A stretch of DNA of 64,000 bases. It comes from Streptomyces abikoensis. Lineage in GTDB: Bacteria > Actinomycetota > Actinomycetes > Streptomycetales > Streptomycetaceae. The notes below the pieces were generated by a model, which was not told the origin of the DNA, did not search any database, and was given only the letters and a program-made list of their open reading frames with translations. Below are positions 1-7,365 of the stretch, in pieces. The stretch lies in assembly GCF_014648775.1 (NCBI RefSeq), contig NZ_BMRT01000001.1, positions 744,001 to 808,000 on the forward strand. The letters run 5' to 3'. The position numbers were made by a program, and so were the translations under genes. The stretch's first letter is position 1. Each line of letters opens with the position of its first letter.

Positions 1-54
1 TCATCATATGCCGAAGGCCGTAATGTTGAGGAGGAAACTCCTCGCTTCCGGTTT

Positions 55-501
55 ATGTTCACGATATTTCTCGCTTACGTTTTTGCGCGCGTTGCGCAGC
101 GGCGAATTCAGGGTGAGCGACTCCTTGGCGGTGAGGGGCCGCCGCTTTCTCTCACTACCCGAGCCATCTGGATCTGCGGCTCGGGTGTCGCGTTTATAGC
201 TTGCGTGGGCTATGCCCTTGCCTGTCTAACCGAGATCCTTGCTGAGTGGGCGCGGTCCGCAGCTGACTCAGCTGTGTCGAACGTGCCCCGCTGGCGCCTC
301 GCAGCAAGGGTGAACGCCATCTGTGCTCGCGTGTTGGCGAGGATAAGTGGAGGAGTTGCGGCTGCAGCCTCCGTCGTTGCGCTGATATTCGGTTGGTGCC
401 CGCTTGGCGATATCATCTCTTCCAGAGCCCACCGCGCTGGTGACGTGGCTCATGCGGCCGCCCGCGAGGCACGTGCTGCCGCATGTAAGGGATCCACCTG
501 A
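55..501 (+). CDS. Hypothetical small membrane protein
   Basis: I do not recognise this 148-residue protein. It has hydrophobic stretches at about residues 2-14, 37-65 (with the run AIWICGSGVAFIACVGYALA) and 97-120, so it could span the membrane two or three times, with an Arg/Ala-rich tail. The ATG is preceded by a GAGGAAACTCCTC hairpin rather than a clear Shine-Dalgarno. It converges on the next gene with a gap of about 25 bp. Local GC is visibly lower than in the central part of the window, as expected for transferred DNA. Competing ORFs in other frames look worse (Arg-rich). It may be a partner of the tagged membrane protein that follows. Confidence 0.45.
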   Translation: MFTIFLAYVFARVAQRRIQGERLLGGEGPPLSLTTRAIWICGSGVAFIACVGYALACLTEILAEWARSAADSAVSNVPRWRLAARVNAICARVLARISGGVAAAASVVALIFGWCPLGDIISSRAHRAGDVAHAAAREARAAACKGST

Positions 502-525
502 CGCACCTCAGTTGCAGGGTTAAGG

Positions 526-1227
526 TTAACTGCCCTTAATTTTTGTCATCAGGAAGAAGGCGAGCAAAGCCCCTACTGCCACTCCCCAGAAAAAGGCTTT
601 GACGACCGCCTCTCGGTCAATGATGAGCTTTGGTGGGGGCGGCTTTATTGTTCGCTCAATCCGATCGGCAGCATCGCTTAGAGTATTCGATATTGTATCT
701 ATGCGGTCCAATGGTCCATGACTGTACTGTAGACGGTCTATTGCGGTTGTCGCTGCGATCAAAGTTTCCCCGAATGATTCGAATCGATGGATGGTTCTGT
801 GTAGCTCGTCGATGTCGAGGCGTGTCATCGCCAGGCTGAGAATTTCTGCGGCGGCCGATATCTTGTTGGCGACTTGTGGGTTGATATTCTCGCTTGCATG
901 TGTGAGCGAGAAGGCGACGTCCTCATTGATGTTGCGCCCCGCGTCCCAAAGTGCATGCGCGACATCTTCATTGATATTTCGGGCCGACCTGTCAAGGGCC
1001 TCGGCTACGTCAGGGGAAATGATCCCATCCTGCAGGGCCTCGGCCAGTAGATTAGCTAGTTTGGGGGAAACCTTAGATATGTCCTCCAGTAGGCCCTTGG
1101 TTCCGGCGTCGATCATTTCAAAGTTGATGTCGCCATAGTGGTCACGGCCGATGAATGTTCCATCCCCATGATTATGCTGCTCGTGGGGCGGGGGCTCTTC
1201 TTCTGTCACGGTTTCATATTGCCTCAT
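526..1227 (-). CDS. Membrane-anchored protein with N-terminal Gly/His tag
   Basis: This 233-residue protein starts with an acidic Pro/His stretch followed by a short tag (HNHGDGTFIGRDHYGDINF). Its middle is helical with a repeated pattern around NINEDVA and NINPQVA at about residues 80-125, which may form a coiled or helical-bundle region. It ends with one transmembrane helix (FFWGVAVGALLAFFLM) and a Lys-rich tail. It has no enzyme motif. The tag resembles segments in the NTPase, cyclase-like and nucleosidase-like proteins at the far right of this window and in many actinobacterial STAND-type conflict proteins, so a role as a membrane effector or adaptor is possible. That role is inference; the tag and the helix are visible. 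Low local GC suggests acquisition. Confidence 0.6.
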   Translation of the reverse strand: MRQYETVTEEEPPPHEQHNHGDGTFIGRDHYGDINFEMIDAGTKGLLEDISKVSPKLANLLAEALQDGIISPDVAEALDRSARNINEDVAHALWDAGRNINEDVAFSLTHASENINPQVANKISAAAEILSLAMTRLDIDELHRTIHRFESFGETLIAATTAIDRLQYSHGPLDRIDTISNTLSDAADRIERTIKPPPPKLIIDREAVVKAFFWGVAVGALLAFFLMTKIKGS

Positions 1228-1299
1228 GTGTGCCCGTGTCGACCTCGATTGGCCAAAAATTGCAGGCGTATCGGTTCGGAGATCGCCGCCCTAGAAATT

Positions 1300-1314
1300 C
1301 CGAGACGGTCTCGG
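1300..1314. repeat. Short palindrome in the 1228-1334 intergenic gap
   Basis: CCGAGAC-G-GTCTCGG is a perfect inverted repeat with 7-bp arms and a one-base centre. It lies just upstream of the tagged membrane protein gene (leftward start at 1227) and downstream of the decayed creatininase. It could be an operator for the leftward gene. No clear promoter hexamers accompany it, so this is only a candidate. Confidence 0.35.
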
Positions 1315-1334
1315 ACCAGCCCAGACGCCTATTT

Positions 1335-2058
1335 TTAGCCATTTTGTTCCTGGGCGCCCAGGACGGCCAGATGTTCGGCGAAATCCTCAACGAGGCTGGC
1401 CAAGACGGCCTTGCCCTTCTCGGCCGTGGCATGTGAAGGGAAGCCAATTACGCCGCTCTCGGTGTACCCGGCCATTCCCATAGTGAGGAGGAATCGGCGT
1501 TCTCCGCCATCATGGTCTGCGCTCTTGTATACCGCTCGGACCAGGTCTGGTTCGGCGTGCAGCAGGATGGACGTCTAGATCTCGCCCGCATGCATGTCGC
1601 TGTGCGCGTCAGAAACCAGGCCGGCCCGTTGACGGCCTCGGCGCCACTCTCCTCCCAAGGGAAAGAGTGACATTCGGGCTTCGGTGACGTTGGCCTCTTG
1701 CACGATGTTGGACAGCACGTAGTTCCCGCCGTGCCCGTTGACGATGACCAGCTTCCGTATTCCTGACCGTTCCAGTGAGAGACGGATGTCCTCGACCATC
1801 GAGTACAGGGGCCGCGCGCTGATGCTCACCGATCCGGGCCACGTGCCGTGCTCGTGGCTGCACGAGATGGTGATGGGGGGCAGCGCGAGCACCGGGTAGG
1901 CGGCGGCCAACTCGCGGACGATGAACGATGCGATCGCGGTGTCCGTGATCAGTGGTAGGTACCTGCCGTGTTGCTCGAACGACCCGATGGGGAGGACGGC
2001 GACCCGCGGGGGCTTACTCCTGGACGTCGGTGGTGGTGGTCGTCGGCAGCAGGTTCAC
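1335..2058 (-). pseudogene. Creatininase-family amidohydrolase, decayed
   Basis: Conceptual repair gives a creatininase (creatinine amidohydrolase/MftE-like) protein of about 240 residues. The N-terminal part contains VAVLPIGSFEQHG, then ITDTAIASF, ISCSHEHGTWPGSVSIS, VNGHGGNYVLSNIVQEANV and DAHSDMHAGEI, all typical metal-site and core segments of the family. Two lesions are visible. The GTG start at 2058 (coding for MNLLPTTTTTDVQE) is out of frame with the rest, so an indel lies near 2010-2016. An in-frame TAG sits at 1575-1577, where homologues usually have Glu (GEI-E-TSILLH; a single G-to-T change from GAG would give it). After the TAG, reading continues in the same frame for about 80 residues to a TAA at 1335. 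It is most likely non-functional. Confidence 0.8.
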
Positions 2059-2080
2059 GGGACTCCCTTGCTCTTCGGCC

Positions 2081-2645
2081 TTAGGTACCTTTCATGGTGC
2101 CCAAGATCTGGTTCAGTTCCGCAATCTCCACCAGCTTCCGCCAGGGCGCAAGGTGTGTTTGAAGCCGAAACAGTTCGTCCCTGATACGTGCCGAGCCCGT
2201 GGCCTGGGCGATGTCGACGGCCTGCCGTGCCCTCTCGTACGCGCTCTCGACGTCTCCGACACAGCGTGGGCCGTGGCCAGGCGCGCGAGGCAGAGCCCTC
2301 GGTTGCGTTCCTGTTCGGCAAGCCAGCGCTGCAGGATGTCCTCGAAGAGACGGATGGCTGCTGCCGGATCGTGGAGTCGGACGCTACATGTGGCTACTTC
2401 CATTTTGATGTACGAAGGGGTGCAGTACATCGCGAATCGGTCGTCGTCGTTGATGCCGCGTTCGGCCGCGGCCCGAGCCCTGTCCAGCGTGCGCGCGCAC
2501 TCCTCGGCATGGCCAAGCAGTGAGTGTGCGTTGGCGAGCGCCCGGAGAACGACTGCCTGAACTCGATGGGGGAGCTTGCCGAGGTGTGCCTCTGAACTGC
2601 GCAAACGCCGTTCGATGGCTCTTATGCTCGCCTTAAGGCGCCCCT
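2081..2645 (-). pseudogene. XRE/TPR-type regulator, C-terminal fragment with frameshift
   Basis: The reading frame LKASIRAIERRL...HLGKLPHRVQAVVLRALANAHSLLG is the TPR-like C-terminal half of the XRE-family regulators common in Streptomyces. Its helix-turn-helix half is missing: the coding similarity stops near 2645, where the kinase 3' end begins. At about 2258 the frame breaks (AHAVSETSRAR). Shifting frame restores VGDVESAYERARQAVDIAQ and runs to LNQILGTMKGT and a TAA at 2081. So the gene is 5'-truncated and frameshifted. Fragments of this kind usually mark a recombination or deletion border; here it lies between the decayed creatininase and the two-component system. Confidence 0.7.
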
Positions 2646-4044
2646 GAGACGGCGCTCAGGCCGCGCGCCACGGCCCCGCCGCCGGCGGCGGGCCGAGCGG
2701 CGGGGGTGGCCGTCGTGCAGGGCGAGCCACATGCGGACCTCCGTGCCGCCGAGTACCGAGCGGCCGATGCGGATGTCCCCGCCGGTCGACTCGGCGACGC
2801 GGCGGACGATGTCCAGGCCGAGGCCGGTGGAGCCGGGGCCGCCCGCGCCGTGGCCCCGGCGGAGGGCGGCGCCGGGGTCGGCGATGCCCGGGCCGGCGTC
2901 GGAGACGAGCACGATCACGGCGTCCTCGCCGTGGTGGACGTCGACCGCGAAGGCGGTGCCCTCGGGGGTGTGCCGGAAGACGTTGCCGAGCAACGCGTCG
3001 AGCGCGGCGACGAGTTCGGGGCGGGGCACCGGGACCCGGGCCGTCGCGCCCGCGCCGGCGAGCCGTACCGTGCGGCCCTCGTCCTCGGCGAGCGCGGACC
3101 AGAAGGCCATCCGGTCGCGGATCACCTCGCAGGCGTCGCAGCCGGGCGCGGGCCGCGCCTGCCGCTCGCCCCGCGCCCGGGCCGTGCGGATCAGCTGGTC
3201 GACCTCGCGTTCCAGCTGGGCGACGGCGGAGCGGGTCTGTTCGGCGGCCGGGCCGTCGCCGAGCGAGGCGGCGTTGAGGCGGAGGACGGTGAGCGGAGTG
3301 CGCAGCCGGTGGGAAAGGTCGGCGGCCAGTTCCCTCGGCGGCCAGTTCCCGTTCGTCCTCCAGGAGCCGTTCGATCTTGTCTGCCATGGAATTGAACGAC
3401 GCGGCGGCGGCCCGCAGTTCGGCGGGGCCGTCCTCGCGGACGCGCACCTCCAGCCGCCCCTCCCCGAGCGCGCCGGCCGCCTCGGCGAGCCGCTCGGCCG
3501 GGCGCACCAGGCGCGTCCCGAGCCGGTCGGCCACGGCGACCGAGCCGACGACCAGGCCGAGGCCCACCCCGGCGAGGATCAGCCAGGAGCCGGTGACACC
3601 GGCGCCCACCGCCTCGTGCGGCACGTACACCTCCACCACCGCGAACTCGCCCGCCGCGAGGGCCGTCGGCTGGAGCAGGACATAGCCGCCGGGCACCGGC
3701 GCGACGGCGGACCGGCCGCCGCGGGCCGTCTCCACGTCGCGCGCGGCGGCGCGGCCGCGGCCTATGCGGTACGCCTCACGGGCCCCGGTGCCGGTGGTAC
3801 CGCCGGGGACGTGGACGGCCAGCCGGCCCTCTCCCCCGGCCTGCGAGCTGGCGACCGCCCGTTCGAGCTGGCCGCGGTCGGTGGTGATGGCGAGCGCGGG
3901 CCGGATCTGGGCGGCGCGGCGCTCGGCGTCGGCGAACGCCCGGTCACGCGCGAGCTCCCTGACCACCAGCCCGAGCGGCACGGCGAAGGCGAGCACCACC
4001 ATCACGGTGACGGCGAGCGAGACCCGGATCAGCGCCCATCTCAC
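2622..4044 (-). pseudogene. Sensor histidine kinase interrupted by a 16-bp duplication
   Basis: The GTG start at 4044 overlaps the response regulator stop (GTGA). The first part encodes TM1 (residues about 5-28), an extracytoplasmic sensor of about 120 residues, TM2 (about 147-168) and a HAMP-like linker to FNSMADKIERLLEDERELAAE. There the frame shifts because a 16-bp unit is tandemly duplicated (3319-3350). Removing one copy gives ERELAADLSHRLRTPL, a classic H-box, and continues in the other frame through LLGNVFRHTPEG (N-box), DAGPGI (G1) and GSTGLGLDIVRRV (G2) to a stop at 2622. As sequenced, the product would lack the phospho-accepting His and the ATPase domain. The alternatives are a recent null allele, a reversible slipped-strand switch or an assembly error. 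Confidence 0.8.
3319..3350. repeat. Perfect 16-bp tandem duplication in the kinase
   Basis: The unit TCGGCGGCCAGTTCCC occurs twice in direct succession (3319-3334 and 3335-3350). Because 16 is not a multiple of three, the duplication shifts the kinase frame just before the H-box. One copy removed restores an uninterrupted kinase. Confidence 0.95.
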
Positions 4045-4760
4045 GCGCGCTCCACGGCCGCCGGCGGCGCCTCCAGCTTCACCCCGACGCCCCGGACGGT
4101 GCGCAGGTAGCGCGGCCGGGCGGCGGTCTCGCCCAGTTTGCGCCGCAGCCAGGACAGGTGCACGTCGATGGTCTGGTCGTCACCGTAGGACTGCTGCCAC
4201 ACCTCGGCGAGCAGCTCCTTGCGGGGTACGACGACGCCCGGCCGGCCGGCGAGGTAGGCCAGCAGGTCGAACTCCCGCCGGGTCAGGTCGAGTACGACGC
4301 CGTCGAGTTCGGCGTGGCGCCGTAACGGGTCGACCGTCAGCCCGCCCACCCGCAGCACCCTCGGCGGCTCGGGCTCGCCCGCCCCGCCGCCACCGCCGCC
4401 GCCCGCCCGGCGCAGCACGGCGGTGATCCGGGCCGTCAGATGGGCGCCGGAGAAGGGCTTGACGAGGTAGTCGTCGGCGCCGTCGTTGAGCAGGCGGACG
4501 ATCTCGGCCTCGTCGTCCCGCGCGGTGGCCACGATGACCGGCACGTCGGTGATGCCGCGCAGCATCTTCAGCGCCTGCGCCCCGTCGAGGTCCGGCAGTC
4601 CGAGGTCGAGGACGACGGCGTCGAAGCCGACCTGCGCCACCTCCCGCAACGCCTCCAGGGCCGTGCCCACGCTGCGCACGGTGTGCGCGGCCTCGGTCAA
4701 CTGGCGGATGAGCGCGGAGCGCACGAACGGATCGTCCTCGACGACGAGCAGTCTTGCCAT
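4041..4760 (-). CDS. OmpR-family response regulator
   Basis: This is a 239-residue DNA-binding response regulator. The receiver domain has the acidic pair D9/D10, phospho-acceptor D52 (VVLDLGLPD), switch T79 and K101 (DDYLVKPF). A poly-Gly linker near residues 120-130 leads to a winged-helix domain ending with the OmpR-type pattern IDVHLSWLRRKLGE and YLRTVRGVGVKL. The ATG at 4760 is chosen because the protein then begins at the conserved MARLLVVEDD; the same frame stays open far upstream but that part is low-complexity and antisense to the next gene. It is translationally coupled to the broken sensor kinase, so it may now be an orphan regulator. Confidence 0.92.
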   Translation of the reverse strand: MARLLVVEDDPFVRSALIRQLTEAAHTVRSVGTALEALREVAQVGFDAVVLDLGLPDLDGAQALKMLRGITDVPVIVATARDDEAEIVRLLNDGADDYLVKPFSGAHLTARITAVLRRAGGGGGGGAGEPEPPRVLRVGGLTVDPLRRHAELDGVVLDLTRREFDLLAYLAGRPGVVVPRKELLAEVWQQSYGDDQTIDVHLSWLRRKLGETAARPRYLRTVRGVGVKLEAPPAAVERA

Positions 4761-4793
4761 GGGCCGCACCGTACGCCATTCGGGTGAGGCAGC

Positions 4794-5288
4794 ATGAGCC
4801 GGATGAGGCGAGGCATCCTGCACATCCTGGCGTGGGCGCTGGCGACGGCGGTCGCCATGGCGCTGTCCTGGTACGGGGTCCGCACGGTGCTGACGGACAC
4901 GGCCCACGAGCCGCCCCGCGCCCTCCCGGCCCCGGATCCCACCCCGCCCCCGTCGCTCCCGCCGCTCCCGCCGCTCCCGCCGGCCGCCTCGGCCGTTCGG
5001 CCCTCGCCGTCCCCGCCGGCCCCGTCCCCGCCCGTCCCTCCGCCCGTCGCGGCCTCCCCCACCGGCGGCGCGGTGCGGAGCTTTCCGGTGCGGGGCGGCC
5101 GGGCGGTGTTCGCCCTCGGGGAGACCTCGGCGACGCTGGTCTCCGCCGCCCCGGACGAGGGCTGGCGGATGCGGGTGTGGAAGCAGGACGGCTGGATCCG
5201 CGTCGACTTCACGGCCGGCCCGCGCGCCAGCTCGCTCTTCGTCACCTGGAACGGCCACCCTCCGCTGGTCCGCACGGTCGAGAACTGA
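4794..5288 (+). CDS. Membrane-anchored or secreted Pro-rich protein
   Basis: This 164-residue protein is transcribed divergently from the two-component system, with only 33 bp between them. An N-terminal hydrophobic segment (ILHILAWALATAVAMALSWY, residues 9-28) acts as a signal anchor. Residues about 40-85 are a proline-rich spacer (PPSLPPLPPLPP) that would cross the cell wall. The C-terminal 75 residues form a small globular domain with Trp-rich strands (GWRMRVWKQDGWIRVDF). No enzyme motif is seen. The shared promoter region suggests control by the adjacent regulator. Function is unknown. Confidence 0.75.
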   Translation: MSRMRRGILHILAWALATAVAMALSWYGVRTVLTDTAHEPPRALPAPDPTPPPSLPPLPPLPPAASAVRPSPSPPAPSPPVPPPVAASPTGGAVRSFPVRGGRAVFALGETSATLVSAAPDEGWRMRVWKQDGWIRVDFTAGPRASSLFVTWNGHPPLVRTVEN

Positions 5289-5301
5289 GCGCTCCACGGT
5301 G

Positions 5302-5327
5302 CCCCGCGCCCCTTACGGGGCGCGGGG
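5302..5327. terminator. Bidirectional terminator hairpin
   Basis: CCCCGCGCCCC-TTAC-GGGGCGCGGGG is a perfect 11-bp stem with a 4-base loop. It lies between two convergent genes ending at 5288 (+) and 5333 (-). It matches the GC-rich GGGGCGCGGGG hairpins found after many Streptomyces genes. Confidence 0.85.
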
Positions 5328-5332
5328 AGGCC

Positions 5333-6382
5333 TCAGCGCTTGGGGATCTCGTCCCACAGCTGCTGGGCGGTCTTCCCGGTGCGGGCGCGCCACCACTGGT
5401 CGTCGCCGTCGTACGAGCCGTCGTGCCCGGCGACGTTCAGCTTGCGCACGATGTCGCCGTCGTAGCGCGTGGCGACGTGGTCGAGGAAGTACGCCGTCGT
5501 CCGGTAGGCGTCGGTGTACTTGTCGGACGACCCGACGGAGGCGAGTCCGCCGTTCTCGAAGTGGTAGTTGCGCACCCAGTCGGCGACGCCCTCCACGAAG
5601 TGCCCCGGGAGGACGCGGTTCTGCTGGATGATGTGGACCTGCTCGTGGATCAGGAAGCCCGTGTCGCCCGGGTTGCGGCGGACGTAGTCCGGGTTGACGC
5701 TGACCATGTCGCCCATGGCGTAGGCGACCCCGGTGTTGGACCGGTCGAACACGATCCGGTACCCGGCGGGGGCCGCGTGGGCGTCGCCTATGATCAGCGC
5801 GACCGTCTTGGGGAACCACGCCTCCAGGACCGGCTTCCGCTCCTCCAGCCAGCCGGCCAGGTCGGGGGCCTGCCCGGCGTCCAGGGTGATCCGCACGCCC
5901 TGGCCCGGCTGGGGCTGCGGCCGGGAGGTGCCGACGGGCACCAGTTCCCAGCGCTGCCCCGGGTCCCGCCCGTCCGGGCTCCGCAGCCCCAGCGCGATGC
6001 CCTCGCCGATGGCCGTCAGATAGCGGTCGCCCTCGTTGCCGCGCGCGGTCTTGACGCGGTAGGAGCCGTCGCCGGCGTCCTCGAAGAGCCAGCGCTGGTT
6101 GGCGTCGCCGTGCTCGGGGAACAGGTGGGTGACCCCGGCGCTGAAGTTGTAGTCGAGCGCCATGCCGTGGCCGGGGGCGTGGGCGCCCCGGGTCAGGGCG
6201 GTCTCCAGCAGCCACGAGCCGTTCTCCTTGGCCCAGAAGACCCAGCTCTGGGCCTTGGAGCCGTTGGGCTTCCAGCCCTGGACGCGGTTGCCGGTGGTGA
6301 TCTGGCTGGAGTTGACGTCGACGGTCAGGCCGTTGCCGGACCGGAGCGTGAACTCCTGGCCGTTCTGCGGTGTGGCGGGCAT
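5333..6382 (-). CDS. Ricin-type lectin domain plus basic secretory peptidase domain
   Basis: This protein has 349 residues. Residues 1-150 form a beta-trefoil (ricin/RICIN-like) carbohydrate-binding module with repeats of the Q.W.. type (AQSWVFWAKENGSWLLE, NQRWLFEDAGDGSYRV, GQRWELVPV). A Pro/Gln linker leads to a basic secretory protein/peptidase domain at about 165-349, with the zinc-type motif HEQVHIIQQ near residue 246 followed by HFVEGVADWVRNY. The family acts outside the cell on cell-wall or matrix material. No signal peptide precedes the lectin domain, and no better upstream start is seen. The N-terminal module is clearly homologous to that of the CAP-domain protein at 7366-8256, so the two arose by duplication or domain sharing. 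Confidence 0.85.
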   Translation of the reverse strand: MPATPQNGQEFTLRSGNGLTVDVNSSQITTGNRVQGWKPNGSKAQSWVFWAKENGSWLLETALTRGAHAPGHGMALDYNFSAGVTHLFPEHGDANQRWLFEDAGDGSYRVKTARGNEGDRYLTAIGEGIALGLRSPDGRDPGQRWELVPVGTSRPQPQPGQGVRITLDAGQAPDLAGWLEERKPVLEAWFPKTVALIIGDAHAAPAGYRIVFDRSNTGVAYAMGDMVSVNPDYVRRNPGDTGFLIHEQVHIIQQNRVLPGHFVEGVADWVRNYHFENGGLASVGSSDKYTDAYRTTAYFLDHVATRYDGDIVRKLNVAGHDGSYDGDDQWWRARTGKTAQQLWDEIPKR

Positions 6383-6422
6383 GCTTCCGTGCCTTTCGAT
6401 GATGGGGGGGGTCGGTGGGGGT

Positions 6423-7334
6423 TCAGTCGGTGACGCGGAAGCCGTGCTCCGCGCCCAGCTTCTCGAGCGTGGTCCGGCCCGGGACGCCGTCGGCGTCGTC
6501 GCCCTCGTAGCCGCAGCGGCTCTGCCACTGGGCGTACGCGTCCCGCGTGCTGGTGCCGAAGGAGCCGTCCAGCCACTCGGTGGCCAGCAGGCCCTCCGCG
6601 CACAGGGCGCGCTCGACGACGAGGACGTCCTCGCGGTGGGTGGTCGCGCCCTGCGGGGCGTCGGGGTCGGTCCCGGCGGCGGCGATCACGTTCGCGAGGC
6701 TGACGTCGGGGACGTCGGTGGCGTCATCGGCGTCGTCGGCGTCGTCGCGCGCGACTGGGGCCTCGCCCGAACCGGCGGCCAGGAGCCCGGACTGCGAGAT
6801 GGCGCCCGGGTCCCAGTGGTCGTTGCCGGGGACGTTGGCGTGCCCGTAGTGGCCGCCCTCGTCGTGCCAGGTGTCGCTGTCGCGGCTGGTGGCCTCCGAG
6901 CCGTCGGAGGCGAGGTCGCCCGCCGGCCAGACGTCCGGGACGCCCCAGGAGCGGACGGCTTCCAGCAGCGCGGCGAAGTTCGGGCCCGGCTGCCAGTAGC
7001 CGGTGAAGGGCTCGCCCGCCCGGGCCAGCACCTCGACCTGGACGCAGACGCGGCCCGTGCGGTTGGTGCGGTCGTCGCCGTCGTTGCGCAGGGCGCGGGC
7101 GCTCAGGTCCAGCGGGCCGAACTGGCCGAGGCGGTCGGTCGTGGGGTCGTAGAGCAGGTGCGGCTCGGCGCCGATCTCGATCAGGTAGTCGGCCGTGGAG
7201 TCGAACTCCGCGTCGCCCGCGCCGCTTTCGGTGGTGTGCCAGACGACGCGGGCCGGCTCGTCGGGGGTGTCCATGTCGCCGCCGATGTCGCCGTCGCCCA
7301 GGCGTTCGGCACCGGGGATCCAGGTGATGCCCAT
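6423..7334 (-). CDS. N-acetylmuramoyl-L-alanine amidase-like protein with PG-binding domain
   Basis: This protein has 303 residues. Residues about 25-170 resemble an amidase_2/PGRP fold: VVWHTTESG (metal His in the first strand), a core ending in DTWHDEGGHYGHANVPGNDHW and DPG (second His plus Asp). A linker rich in Asp and Ala (DDADDADDATDVPD) follows. The C-terminal 75 residues look like a peptidoglycan-binding type 1 domain (VVERALCAEGLL...GSFGTSTRDAYAQWQ...GVPGRTTLEKLG). The expected job is cleavage of peptidoglycan stem peptides from muramic acid. It has no signal peptide. It sits between the basic secretory peptidase and the CAP protein, all leftward, probably as one operon. The ATG at 7334 follows a GAGGAG sequence about 9 nt upstream. 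Confidence 0.8.
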   Translation of the reverse strand: MGITWIPGAERLGDGDIGGDMDTPDEPARVVWHTTESGAGDAEFDSTADYLIEIGAEPHLLYDPTTDRLGQFGPLDLSARALRNDGDDRTNRTGRVCVQVEVLARAGEPFTGYWQPGPNFAALLEAVRSWGVPDVWPAGDLASDGSEATSRDSDTWHDEGGHYGHANVPGNDHWDPGAISQSGLLAAGSGEAPVARDDADDADDATDVPDVSLANVIAAAGTDPDAPQGATTHREDVLVVERALCAEGLLATEWLDGSFGTSTRDAYAQWQSRCGYEGDDADGVPGRTTLEKLGAEHGFRVTD

Positions 7335-7365
7335 GGGGGGTGTGCTCCTCGTGCTCGCGGGTGCG

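Noticed and set aside
8..199. 63-residue open frame at the left edge
   Set aside because: Overlaps the better candidate at 55-501 in another frame and has no recognisable feature.
2731..4110. 459-residue rightward open frame opposite the histidine kinase
   Set aside because: Arg/Pro/Ser-rich translation without motifs, antisense to a clear (though frameshifted) kinase; a GC-frame shadow.
4384..4410. GGC-rich repeat in the response regulator as a functional repeat
   Set aside because: It only encodes the Gly linker between the receiver and DNA-binding domains, a common feature in high-GC genomes.
4761..5297. N-terminal extension of the response regulator
   Set aside because: Gly/Arg-rich and antisense to the Pro-rich membrane protein. 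The conserved receiver start is at 4760.
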